A DNA stretch of 36,076 nucleotides from Bathymodiolus heckerae thiotrophic gill symbiont (GTDB lineage Bacteria > Pseudomonadota > Gammaproteobacteria > PS1 > Pseudothioglobaceae): NCBI RefSeq assembly GCF_900180345.1, contig NZ_FXLV01000009.1, positions 1 to 36,076 of the forward strand, given 5' to 3'. Below the pieces are notes generated by a model. The model was not told where the DNA came from, did no database searches, and saw only the letters and a program-made list of their open reading frames with translations. The position numbers were made by a program, and so were the translations under genes. How positions within the stretch are numbered: the first letter of the stretch is position 1; every line of letters begins with the position of its first letter. Of the stretch, positions 9,022 through 16,301 are shown one piece after another.

Positions 9022-10375
9022 TGAATAATTCTTTGCTCCACCATAAATGCGTTAGAATGCTGGCAGCATAGCCCAGTGCAATGACTGGCATCCATTTTAG
9101 GTGCGATACAAATGTGTAAAGACCCTTTGATTGCCCCATCAATGCCACACCTGCAGCCGAGCCCACCGAAAGCAAACTGCCACCCACGCCTGTTGTTAGT
9201 GTGACTAACAGCCACTGACCTAATGACATATCAGGATTCATACTTAATACCGCAAACATCACTGGAATATTGTCAACAATTGCCGACAACACGCCAACCA
9301 CAATATTGGCATAAGTTGCCCCTAAAGAAGCATACATCATCTCTGAAGTCATTGCCAAATAACCCATAAAACCCAACCCACCAACACTTAAAATCACCCC
9401 AAAGAAAAATAACAAGGTATCCCATTCGGCTTTTGCTAAGTTGTTAAAAATATCACATTCACCTCCTCTAAACTTACGAATAAAAAACGATGCTAGCATT
9501 AAATAACCTAGCCCCATCATCATTCCCATTGCAGGTGGCAAGTGTAAAAAATTATGAAAACTTACTGCAGTGGCAATTGTAAGCGTAAACAAAACAACGA
9601 CCCCTATCCCACCTTCTTTAACTTTAACAACACTGTTTTCCAGTAGTTCAGATGGTTCATTTTTAATCGCAAAATGCATAATTACCGCTGGTACTAAAAA
9701 GTTAACTATTGATGGAATAAATAAAGCAAAGAATTGATCGAATTCAACCACCCCTTTTTGCCAAACCATCAGCGTGGTAATATCGCCAAACGGGCTAAAT
9801 GCACCCCCTGCATTTGCTGCCACCACAATATTTACAAAAGCAATAGAAATGAAACGCACATTGTTACCACCAACTGATAATACCACAGCGCCCATAATCA
9901 ATGCTGTTGTTAAGTTGTCAGCAACAGGGGAAATAAAAAATGCTAAGAATCCTGTCAACCAAAATAACTGCCTTAAAGTAAAGCCTTTGTTAATCAGCCA
10001 CACTTTCAGCGATTCAAGAATCTTGCGCTCTCTCATTGCTTCAATGTAGGTCATTGCTACCAATAGAAATAGAAATAATTCAGCAAACTCTAACAAATTA
10101 TGACGCAATACTATTTCAGCAGTATGTGGAAGCCCTTCCGAAGCGTATACCCAACCAATCAACCCCCAAATAATGCCTGCCGCTAGAATGACTGGCTTGG
10201 ATTTACTAAACCCTGTAAATTCTTCTGCCATTACTAAAATATAGGCAACAACAAACAAGGCAAGTGAGAAATAACCCACCCAATGGCTAGTTAAATCTAG
10301 AGTTGTATGGAGTTCGCTGGCTGCAAAAGTAGGGGAAACTAACAGCAATAATGCCAAAATTTTGATGAATTTCAT
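9008..10375 (-). CDS. nhaD: Na+/H+ antiporter, NhaD type
   Basis: This is an inner-membrane sodium/proton antiporter of the ion-transporter (ArsB/NhaD) superfamily. Its 455 residues start with a cleavable-looking leader (MKFIKILALLLLVSPTFAAS) and then about 12 hydrophobic segments. Motifs typical of the family include FWLTGFLAFFISPVADNLTT (about residues 140-160), ANAGGAFSPFGDITTLMVW and AIVDNIPVMFAVLSM, each with an Asp or Asn pair that could bind the ion. It lies 16 nt after ygfZ and overlaps coaX by 14 nt. Together with nhaA 1.7 kb away, the window holds two unrelated sodium/proton antiporters, which fits a marine organism. Confidence 0.93.
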   Translation of the reverse strand: MKFIKILALLLLVSPTFAASELHTTLDLTSHWVGYFSLALFVVAYILVMAEEFTGFSKSKPVILAAGIIWGLIGWVYASEGLPHTAEIVLRHNLLEFAELFLFLLVAMTYIEAMRERKILESLKVWLINKGFTLRQLFWLTGFLAFFISPVADNLTTALIMGAVVLSVGGNNVRFISIAFVNIVVAANAGGAFSPFGDITTLMVWQKGVVEFDQFFALFIPSIVNFLVPAVIMHFAIKNEPSELLENSVVKVKEGGIGVVVLFTLTIATAVSFHNFLHLPPAMGMMMGLGYLMLASFFIRKFRGGECDIFNNLAKAEWDTLLFFFGVILSVGGLGFMGYLAMTSEMMYASLGATYANIVVGVLSAIVDNIPVMFAVLSMNPDMSLGQWLLVTLTTGVGGSLLSVGSAAGVALMGQSKGLYTFVSHLKWMPVIALGYAASILTHLWWSKELFNVSI

Positions 10376-10391
10376 GGTGTGTTATTGCGTG

Positions 10392-11039
10392 TTATGATGA
10401 AAAATTAGCCAATTCAAGCCGCTTAACTGGCTTGTTGTTAACAAAAAGTGTTTTGTCTTTTTCAGCAATCTTAAGGGTTGCAAAAAAGCAAGATTTTACC
10501 TGATTAAGCACCGTTCCAACGACCTTTGTAGAGTCTTCCAGTGTTAATTTATCCAACGGATTAACTATAAAATCACACTCAAATTGATACAATCTGCGTT
10601 TTGACTTGCCTAAGTAATGCACTCTTGCCACCACCTCTTGCCCAGGATAGCACCCTTTAGTAAAGCTTATGCCCACCTCATCAATGTCCAAATTCAAATC
10701 TTGAGGGATAAATTTCTCACTACTTGCCAGTGTTACCTGCGCCTCTTCAATAGGACTTTCTTGATTGCCAATCTCACTAAAAACCACTTCGGCATTAAGC
10801 GCAAACATTTTTAGGCGATTTTGTACCACGGCGTATAGGTCCGGTGCAAAATCCAAATAAAAACCATCTTCTTGTCTGCCGACCCACATCAGTGCAATAA
10901 TACGCCCTTGATGCTGACAATAAGCATTCAGTTGCCATTCTCCCTCGGTGATTTTATCAATATCGTTTGACAATTGCCCCTGTAAGAAACTTTGTGCATC
11001 TTTGCCACTAACTTTTAGATTGGGTATTCTTGTTATCAT
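10392..11039 (-). CDS. ygfZ: YgfZ/GcvT-like folate-binding protein
   Basis: This is a tetrahydrofolate-dependent protein that helps assembly or repair of certain Fe-S enzymes such as MiaB. The family signature KGCYPGQEVVARVHYLGK (about residues 129-146) is intact, including the conserved Cys. The N-terminus (SGKDAQSFLQGQLSNDI) is also typical. At 215 residues it is clearly shorter than E. coli YgfZ (326); part of the middle domain is absent, as in several compact genomes. It is the first gene of the run ygfZ-nhaD-coaX-trpS; a terminator sits just upstream. Confidence 0.88.
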   Translation of the reverse strand: MITRIPNLKVSGKDAQSFLQGQLSNDIDKITEGEWQLNAYCQHQGRIIALMWVGRQEDGFYLDFAPDLYAVVQNRLKMFALNAEVVFSEIGNQESPIEEAQVTLASSEKFIPQDLNLDIDEVGISFTKGCYPGQEVVARVHYLGKSKRRLYQFECDFIVNPLDKLTLEDSTKVVGTVLNQVKSCFFATLKIAEKDKTLFVNNKPVKRLELANFSS

Positions 11040-11064
11040 AAAAATGGATTATACAATAGACGAC

Positions 11065-11097
11065 AAAAAACCGAAGACAAAGCTTCGGTTTTTTTTT
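11065..11097 (-). terminator. Intrinsic terminator after the PuuD-like gene
   Basis: CCGAAG (11071-11076) pairs with CTTCGG (11083-11088), with a 6-nt loop. The stem is flanked by A and T runs on both sides, so it could work in both directions. Both neighbours are minus strand, so the natural role is to end the 11129-11713 transcript upstream of ygfZ. Confidence 0.8.
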
Positions 11098-11128
11098 AAA
11101 TAACTCTAATTTTTAATTAAAACTTATC

Positions 11129-11713
11129 CTAATGCCATGCAATCATAGTTAGTAACATTGGCACAGAAAGAATGACATTGATTGATGAAGCCAATGCCGC
11201 ATTTTTCTTAGCTGTTGCGATTTCTTCCGCTGTCGCCTCTTTCATACCTAAAATCTTTTGCTGATTTGGCCAAATAATAAACCACACATTAAATGCCATA
11301 ATTGTGCCCATCCATGCGCCGATACCGATAACTTGATATCCTGTGCTAAGCATAAACGCCTTTCCAATAGCGCCTTGCACGCCAAGTAACACCAAACCAA
11401 GAATTAAAGTCGTAGCCGCTGCCATACGAAACCACAACAAAGCACGAGGTGCAACATACTTGCCAATCGCCGCTGGACCAGGTCCATTGCTATCAGCCAA
11501 TGCAGCGCCCATCGCTGGCACTTGCACAAAGTTGAAATAATATAACAAACCAATCCAAACAATACCTGCTAATACATGTAGCCATACTGTCATACCATAA
11601 TGCGATATATTTTGAGCCTCTATTGCATTATCTTTGAACACATAAAACACAATTGCTGTTAAAACAAAACCAAGTGCAATTTTACACTGCACTAAATTAA
11701 TACGATTAAACAT
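11129..11713 (-). CDS. Membrane protein resembling the N-terminal domain of urate hydroxylase PuuD
   Basis: This 194-residue integral membrane protein has about five helices: residues 8-25, 42-62, 95-115, 126-150 and 175-193. The stretch VWLHVLAGIVWIGLLYYFN (43-61) and MGTIMAFNVWFIIWPNQQKI (134-153) match what I remember of the urate oxidase N-terminal membrane family (PF06181), which in PuuD is followed by a cytochrome c domain. That cytochrome domain and any CXXCH motif are absent. Such stand-alone proteins are common in marine bacteria and sometimes carry a mistaken NusG label. His38, His46 and the final His could be heme ligands, but this is not shown. It has its own promoter region (TATAAT about 28 nt before the ATG, GGAG ribosome site) and a terminator, so it is monocistronic. 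Confidence 0.6.
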   Translation of the reverse strand: MFNRINLVQCKIALGFVLTAIVFYVFKDNAIEAQNISHYGMTVWLHVLAGIVWIGLLYYFNFVQVPAMGAALADSNGPGPAAIGKYVAPRALLWFRMAAATTLILGLVLLGVQGAIGKAFMLSTGYQVIGIGAWMGTIMAFNVWFIIWPNQQKILGMKEATAEEIATAKKNAALASSINVILSVPMLLTMIAWH

Positions 11714-11872
11714 ACTTTCTCTCCATTGTTATAAAGTTGACTATTATAATAAGGTATTTAAAATTATGTGCTATTTTTCTACTTTTTACCCTATTAACCA
11801 TTATTCCTACTACACCCTGTTTACGCGACACACTACTCTGTCTTAGGCCTTTAAATAATATATCTATTATTT

Positions 11873-12047
11873 GAGACCTTTGCATAAATTGAGACCTTCG
11901 CATAAATAGGGATGATTAGCAAAATTCAATTTTTGCCAGATTGGTGATTTTATTAAACCTTCTCCTAGCAGGGCTAAGGCTGGGTTTAAAAAATCGCCAA
12001 TCTGGTAAAAATTGAATACTGCTAATCATCATTTACGCAAAAGTCTC
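11873..12047. mobile_element. Hairpin MITE with IS5-like ends, abutting nhaA
   Basis: This is a 157-bp element (11891-12047) whose two ends are imperfect inverted repeats of about 65 bp: GAGACCTTCGCATAAAT inward from the left and GAGACTTTTGCGTAAAT inward from the right (reverse strand). Both continue into GATGATTAGC, ATTCAATTTTT, CCAGATTGG and TTTAAACC-like blocks. About 25 nt separate the arms. An extra copy of the end (GAGACCTTTGCATAAATT, 11873-11890) lies directly left of it. The first 15 bases of that copy recur at 35893. The ends resemble IS5-family termini. There is no coding capacity, so it would depend on a transposase elsewhere. The rest of the 333-nt gap (11714-11872) holds the promoter of the PuuD-like gene and nothing else I can see. 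Confidence 0.75.
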
Positions 12048-13210
12048 TATTTTCTATTCGCTTTCAAAACCAAGTAACCAACAATACCAGACGCAAATGA
12101 ACCTAGAAGTATCGCTAATTTATCAGTGTATTGAAAAAGGCTGGCGTCTTCAAAGGCTAACGACACAATAAATAAACTCATCGTAAATCCAATACCTGCT
12201 AAAACAGATACGCCATAAAGTTGCATCCAATTACTACCTTCAGGCAATGTTGCTAATTTTAATTTTATTGCCAAAAAACTAAAACCAAACACTCCCAACT
12301 GCTTGCCAACAAACAATCCCAACATAATACCCAGTGGTACGGTTCCAGACATTTGAGTTAATGAAATATCTATGATATTTACCCCTGCATTAACAAAAGC
12401 AAACAACGGTAAAATAAAAAAAGCAACCCAAAAATGTAGATTGTGCTCAATCTCTTCAAGTGGAAAAACGGACAGTTGATTTTCGTCTTTACCAGTGAGT
12501 GGAATCGTAAATGCCAACGCCACGCCTGCTAAAGTTGCATGCACGCCTGATTTTAGCACAGCAATCCAAAGCACAATACCGACCGTAAAATAAGCTGCCT
12601 TTCTCGTTACACCAAACCAATTAAGCACAATCAAAATAACCAAAGAAGCCGACGCTATAACAATTGACAAAGTAGACAGGTCAGCCGTATAAAAAATGGC
12701 AATAATGACAATCGCACCTAAATCATCAATAATAGCCAAGGCCATTAGAAATATTTTGAGCGATGCTGGCACTCGATTGCCCAGTAAAGAAAGAATTGCC
12801 AAGGCAAAGGCAATATCTGTTGCTGTCGGAATTGCCCAACCATTCTGTGCAATAGGATAGTTTTGATTAAAGGCAAAATAGATAGCAGCTGGAACAACCA
12901 TACCGCCTATAGCCGCAATCCCTGGCAAGGCTATTTGATTCCAAGATGAGAGCGACCCACCCATCATTTCTTTTTTAACTTCAAGACCAATTAATAAGAA
13001 AAATATACTCATTAGCCCATCGTTTACCCAATGATAAAGCGACTTATCCAAATGCAACGCACCAATGCGTATCTCCACGGGAATATGTAAAAAAGACTCG
13101 TACAATGGCGCTAAAAAAGTATTACTTAATACCAGTGCTAAAATGGTTGCAAATATGAGAAAAATACCACTAGAAGACTCTTTTTGTATAAATTTTTCAA
13201 TTGAACTCAT
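12047..13210 (-). CDS. nhaA: Na+/H+ antiporter NhaA
   Basis: This is an inner-membrane antiporter that expels Na+ for two H+ and controls pH. Its 387 residues match the E. coli length (388), with about 12 membrane helices. The ion site residues are present: Asp132 in PTATDIAFALAIL and the Asp162-Asp163 pair in AIIDDLGAIVIIAIF. VGKQLGVFGF carries the helix-10 lysine. The stop codon TAG at 12047-12049 borrows its final base from the end of the neighbouring MITE; the protein still has normal length. It is transcribed divergently from the phosphatase gene across a 315-nt gap. No nhaR is seen in the window. Confidence 0.97.
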   Translation of the reverse strand: MSSIEKFIQKESSSGIFLIFATILALVLSNTFLAPLYESFLHIPVEIRIGALHLDKSLYHWVNDGLMSIFFLLIGLEVKKEMMGGSLSSWNQIALPGIAAIGGMVVPAAIYFAFNQNYPIAQNGWAIPTATDIAFALAILSLLGNRVPASLKIFLMALAIIDDLGAIVIIAIFYTADLSTLSIVIASASLVILIVLNWFGVTRKAAYFTVGIVLWIAVLKSGVHATLAGVALAFTIPLTGKDENQLSVFPLEEIEHNLHFWVAFFILPLFAFVNAGVNIIDISLTQMSGTVPLGIMLGLFVGKQLGVFGFSFLAIKLKLATLPEGSNWMQLYGVSVLAGIGFTMSLFIVSLAFEDASLFQYTDKLAILLGSFASGIVGYLVLKANRK

Positions 13211-13359
13211 GGGTTTCGATAGGGTTTTAAATTGATGATAATTTTACCTTAACCCCAATTCAAAAATAACAATCATTATTTTCAATGTTCCTTTAAAATG
13301 ATAACTAATACAAAGACCTTAATATTTACAAACACAGTAAGATTTTATTGTATATAATT

Positions 13360-13453
13360 AAAAATGCAGTTATCTTTTGTATATTCGCCCGTTGAGTGAA
13401 GTGGTTTTTTGGTTGAAACCATTATAGGGAATTAGATTTTCTGCATTTTTTTT
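13360..13453 (+). other. Structured intergenic element, possible leader or small RNA
   Basis: A perfect 10-bp stem (AAAAATGCAG at 13360-13369 with CTGCATTTTT at 13441-13450) encloses 71 nt and is followed by a run of eight T (13446-13453). Inside are a 6-bp hairpin TGGTTT/AAACCA and a possible TT..CCC/GGGAA pairing. A TATAAT at 13353-13358 could place a start at the foot of the stem. The phosphatase ATG is 73 nt downstream. It could be a leader with a terminator-like arm or a free RNA; the primary sequence matches no RNA family I know. The rest of the 315-nt gap (13211-13525) shows no gene. Confidence 0.35.
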
Positions 13454-13525
13454 GAATTGGGATAGATAATATCAAGTTCATAAAATTGTAAGATGAAAAA
13501 AAACTAAAAAACCAAGGAGAAGTGA

Positions 13526-14293
13526 ATGAGAATTTACAACATTAGATTTATTTTTATAGCGCTGTTGGCACTTATCACAGCATCGTATGGAGCGAAGAAT
13601 GCTGAAAAAGATCTTCTTTCTAGTCCAACCCTGATTACTCAAGGACAGAATAAAAATCTCAAGTTATCGCCAGAAAGAACGAAGTTTGTTGATCAAATTG
13701 GTAATAATTTATTGTATAGAGGAAGCCTTCCTATTGAAAATAAACAATTTATTTTACAAAAAACACTGGACTCTATGGTTTTAGAAAGCAGTCGAAAAAC
13801 GCCAGTCAACAAGGCATTAGTAGCACCAAAAACTCTGCCTAAGCTAAATAATTTCATAGATTTTAATTTATTAACAGCTCTCAAGTCTAGTGAAAAAGCT
13901 GATTTTAATATTGAAAATGATTTTTTCTCAAAAAATCCAAAGTTAGGAAAATTGATACATTATGATGTGAATGTTCTTTTTATAAAAGGCATTACCACAG
14001 GTAAAGTAGGCGAACTCATTGACCCTGTGATCACAGATTTACGAGCTCAACTATCAAAAGTTGAAGATACGCCACGTATTATTTATGTACATTGTGAAGC
14101 AGGCCTAGACAGGACTGGCGCAACTATTGCGGGATATGCAATGCGTTATTTAAAATATTCGTATATAGATGCACTTGCTCTTAATGTCACACTTGGACTA
14201 AGAGAACCACAATCTTATGCGAGATTAGCAATTAAATTATATGCAATCTATTTGAGAGATGTTATTGGTATTAAAACAATAGGAAAGATTTAG
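13526..14293 (+). CDS. Secreted dual-specificity/tyrosine phosphatase-like protein
   Basis: This 255-residue protein carries the cysteine-phosphatase P-loop HCEAGLDRTG, with catalytic Cys190 and Arg196 (C-x5-R). The N-terminus has a positive end followed by a hydrophobic stretch (IRFIFIALLALITASYG, residues 6-22), a plausible signal peptide or anchor, so it would act in the periplasm or outside. The region before the P-loop is poorly conserved, and I cannot place the general-acid Asp. It has a strong AAGGAG ribosome site 5 nt before the ATG. It lies alone between divergent nhaA and mutM. The P-loop resembles PTP-like phytases/inositol phosphatases and bacterial effector phosphatases. The substrate (protein, inositol phosphate or other) cannot be told. 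Confidence 0.75.
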   Translation: MRIYNIRFIFIALLALITASYGAKNAEKDLLSSPTLITQGQNKNLKLSPERTKFVDQIGNNLLYRGSLPIENKQFILQKTLDSMVLESSRKTPVNKALVAPKTLPKLNNFIDFNLLTALKSSEKADFNIENDFFSKNPKLGKLIHYDVNVLFIKGITTGKVGELIDPVITDLRAQLSKVEDTPRIIYVHCEAGLDRTGATIAGYAMRYLKYSYIDALALNVTLGLREPQSYARLAIKLYAIYLRDVIGIKTIGKI

Positions 14294-14378
14294 TTAAAGC
14301 AGGCGAAAGGCGGACTTTTGATTATTATTCGCATTTAGTATGAAGGCCTCAAATTAAAACCCTTTCCCAATACAACTA

Positions 14379-15188
14379 ATGCCAGAATTACCTGAAGTAG
14401 AAACTACTAAACGAGGGCTTAAGTTGTTGATTGTCAGCCAAGTGGTTAATCAGGTAGTGTTATATCGGGATAATTTGCGCTGGGAAATACCCAAACATTT
14501 ACCGACAACGCTGGCTAATCAGGCTGTGAATGCAGTTGAACGGCGAGGAAAGTATTTATTAATTAAATTCAATGCAGGAATGCTGATTATTCATTTGGGC
14601 ATGAGTGGGTCAGTTAAAGTGGTGGATAGTACTGTGCCGCTCAAAAAACACGACCATTTTGAATTGGTATTTACGAATGGAAAGTGTATGCGTTTAAACG
14701 ACCCTAGGCGATTTGGGGCAGTGTTGTTTTCTATGGACAATACCCACTCTTTATTAGACAATCTGGGTGTTGAGCCGCTGGAAGTATTGTTTGATGAGCA
14801 ATACTTATATGGAAAATCTCACAAAAAACAGCAGAACATCAAGGCATTTATTATGGACAGCAAAGTGGTGGTTGGCGTGGGCAATATCTATGCTTGCGAG
14901 AGCTTGTATAAAGCCGGTATAAATCCTAAGCGACAAGCGGGCAGTGTAAGTAAAAAACGTTACACGCACTTAACCCAATGTATTAAAGATATTCTTACTC
15001 AAGCAATCAAGGCTGGTGGGACGACTTTGCAAGATTTTTCCTCAGTAGACGGAAAACCTGGCTACTTCGCACAAACTTTATCCGTGTATGGGCGTGAAAA
15101 TGAAAATTGCACGCAATGTCGTAGTAAAATAGCACGCATTATACAAAATCAACGCTCAACTTTTTATTGCCCATCATGCCAGACATAG
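14379..15188 (+). CDS. mutM: Formamidopyrimidine-DNA glycosylase
   Basis: This is a base-excision repair enzyme that removes 8-oxoguanine and FapyG and cleaves the abasic site. It begins PELPEVETTKRGL, where Pro2 (after Met removal) is the Schiff-base nucleophile and Glu3 the catalytic acid. GKYLLIKF carries the conserved Lys. The helix-two-turn-helix part includes DSKVVVGVGNIYACESL. The C-terminal zinc finger is C-x2-C ... C-x2-C (CTQCRSK and YCPSCQT). It is 269 residues, the normal length. The stop overlaps the next gene's ATG by 13 nt. Confidence 0.97.
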   Translation: MPELPEVETTKRGLKLLIVSQVVNQVVLYRDNLRWEIPKHLPTTLANQAVNAVERRGKYLLIKFNAGMLIIHLGMSGSVKVVDSTVPLKKHDHFELVFTNGKCMRLNDPRRFGAVLFSMDNTHSLLDNLGVEPLEVLFDEQYLYGKSHKKQQNIKAFIMDSKVVVGVGNIYACESLYKAGINPKRQAGSVSKKRYTHLTQCIKDILTQAIKAGGTTLQDFSSVDGKPGYFAQTLSVYGRENENCTQCRSKIARIIQNQRSTFYCPSCQT

Positions 15189-15583
15189 ACACCCCACAAG
15201 AAATATTTGAAACCAACTGTGGCACTAACTCAGAGCCATTTGCCTTGCAAAATTTAGGCAATTACATGGAGCCTGAGTTTAGTGAAAACTGCATTTTAAT
15301 CATCGACCCTGGTATGCACATTCATCATCGTGCTTATGCGGTGGTGCGCTACCAAGGCGAGCTGTATTTTCGTCAATACCTTGAGCGTGGTAGTGCCAAA
15401 TTTTTAGTTCCATTAAGCACACAGCATGATGAGATTGAGTTAAAAGATGATTTTGAGACGGTTGGATGTGTCATACAGCAAAAACAACGCAAGCAAAAAC
15501 CACTACATTATTACCATCTCAACACCGAAACCAAGGAAATGGATTTTTCTATTTCTGGCAAAGAAAAGGAAAAAGGAGAATAG
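15176..15583 (+). CDS. LexA/S24-fold protein lacking the catalytic Ser and Lys
   Basis: This 135-residue protein consists only of the C-terminal fold of LexA/UmuD/S24 peptidases, with no DNA-binding part. LQNLGNYMEPEFSENCILIIDPG (24-46) aligns with the LexA segment around its catalytic Ser (RGDSM..EGI.DGD), and YQGELYFRQYLERG (59-72) with the segment holding its catalytic Lys (GE..VKRF). Tyr30 replaces the Ser and Arg66 replaces the Lys, so self-cleavage or peptidase activity is not expected. A TTG 9 nt upstream could also start it; I prefer the ATG. There is no ribosome site of its own, and it begins inside mutM, so it is translated by coupling. The lysine-rich tail (SISGKEKEKGE) may be disordered. 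It could be a binding module or partner of a repair regulator. Confidence 0.7.
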   Translation: MPDIDTPQEIFETNCGTNSEPFALQNLGNYMEPEFSENCILIIDPGMHIHHRAYAVVRYQGELYFRQYLERGSAKFLVPLSTQHDEIELKDDFETVGCVIQQKQRKQKPLHYYHLNTETKEMDFSISGKEKEKGE

Positions 15584-15590
15584 TTGTTAT

Positions 15591-16301
15591 TTAGTCAATC
15601 CAAATAAGATGCGCCATTCTGCCTGAGTTTGCGCCATCTCGGCGATAGGAAAAATAATCTTTTTCCTGCTCCACGGTGCATTGATCACCGCCTGTAATTT
15701 TTTTAACACCTAAGTCATTCAAAATAATGCGTACAGCCTGATAAATATCCAAGTGATATTTGTTACCTTTTTGCGTTAGTGCTGCACTGAGTTTTTTGTC
15801 CTTGGCAATAAATTTCTCAAATACTTCTTTACCCACCTCAAGGTTTTTTGCACAAATTGCCGCACCAAAATGCACCAACAAATCACGCTCATCAAACTGA
15901 GTGACAAATGATTCGATCACACCGTTTAAAATCCCCTGCCAGCCTGCATGAGCAACGCCAACTTGTGTGCCCAATTGATTAGAGGCAAAAACTGGTAAAC
16001 AATCTGCCGTCATCACCGCACAAACCGCACCTTTTTCACGGGTAATAACAGCGTCCCCTTCGCAATCGTGAGAATTGGCATTTAGGCAAATATTAGAATG
16101 TATTTGATTCAACCATTTTGGCATACTGGGCAGATCAAAATGCGTTACTAGCAACTCACGATTGTGAGCAACGGCATCAAGATTATCACCCGTGTGTGTT
16201 GCTAAATTAAAATTATCATAATTACCAACACTCGCCCCACCCGCTAGATATCGCGGGGTTGAAAGCAAGTTTACATTATTCGGAAAATTAGGCGGGGTCA
16301 T
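15591..16301 (-). CDS. pgeF: Peptidoglycan editing factor / purine nucleoside phosphorylase-like protein
   Basis: This is a multicopper-oxidase-like fold laccase-domain protein (YfiH/PgeF). The family removes mis-incorporated residues such as L-Ser from UDP-MurNAc precursors, and some members act on purine nucleosides. The zinc site His68 (NQIHSN), Cys101 (TADCLPV) and His118 (GVAHAGWQG) are all present. The longer open frame upstream would begin at 16370, but family alignment and the ATG at 16301 (MTPPNFPNNV) give 236 residues, the usual length. It overlaps the rluD end by 14 nt, the standard rluD-pgeF pairing. The end faces the S24-like gene with 7 nt between and no obvious terminator. Confidence 0.93.
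   Translation of the reverse strand: MTPPNFPNNVNLLSTPRYLAGGASVGNYDNFNLATHTGDNLDAVAHNRELLVTHFDLPSMPKWLNQIHSNICLNANSHDCEGDAVITREKGAVCAVMTADCLPVFASNQLGTQVGVAHAGWQGILNGVIESFVTQFDERDLLVHFGAAICAKNLEVGKEVFEKFIAKDKKLSAALTQKGNKYHLDIYQAVRIILNDLGVKKITGGDQCTVEQEKDYFSYRRDGANSGRMAHLIWID

Noticed and set aside
11706-11903. 65-residue minus-strand frame upstream of the PuuD-like gene
   Set aside because: Its beginning lies in the MITE end, and it runs through the promoter of the next gene with no ribosome site or recognisable composition.
13265-13310. Possible Fur-like box (ATCATTATTTT and AAAATGATAA segments) between nhaA and the phosphatase
   Set aside because: The match is weak and expected by chance in AT-rich sequence; neither neighbour is an iron gene.
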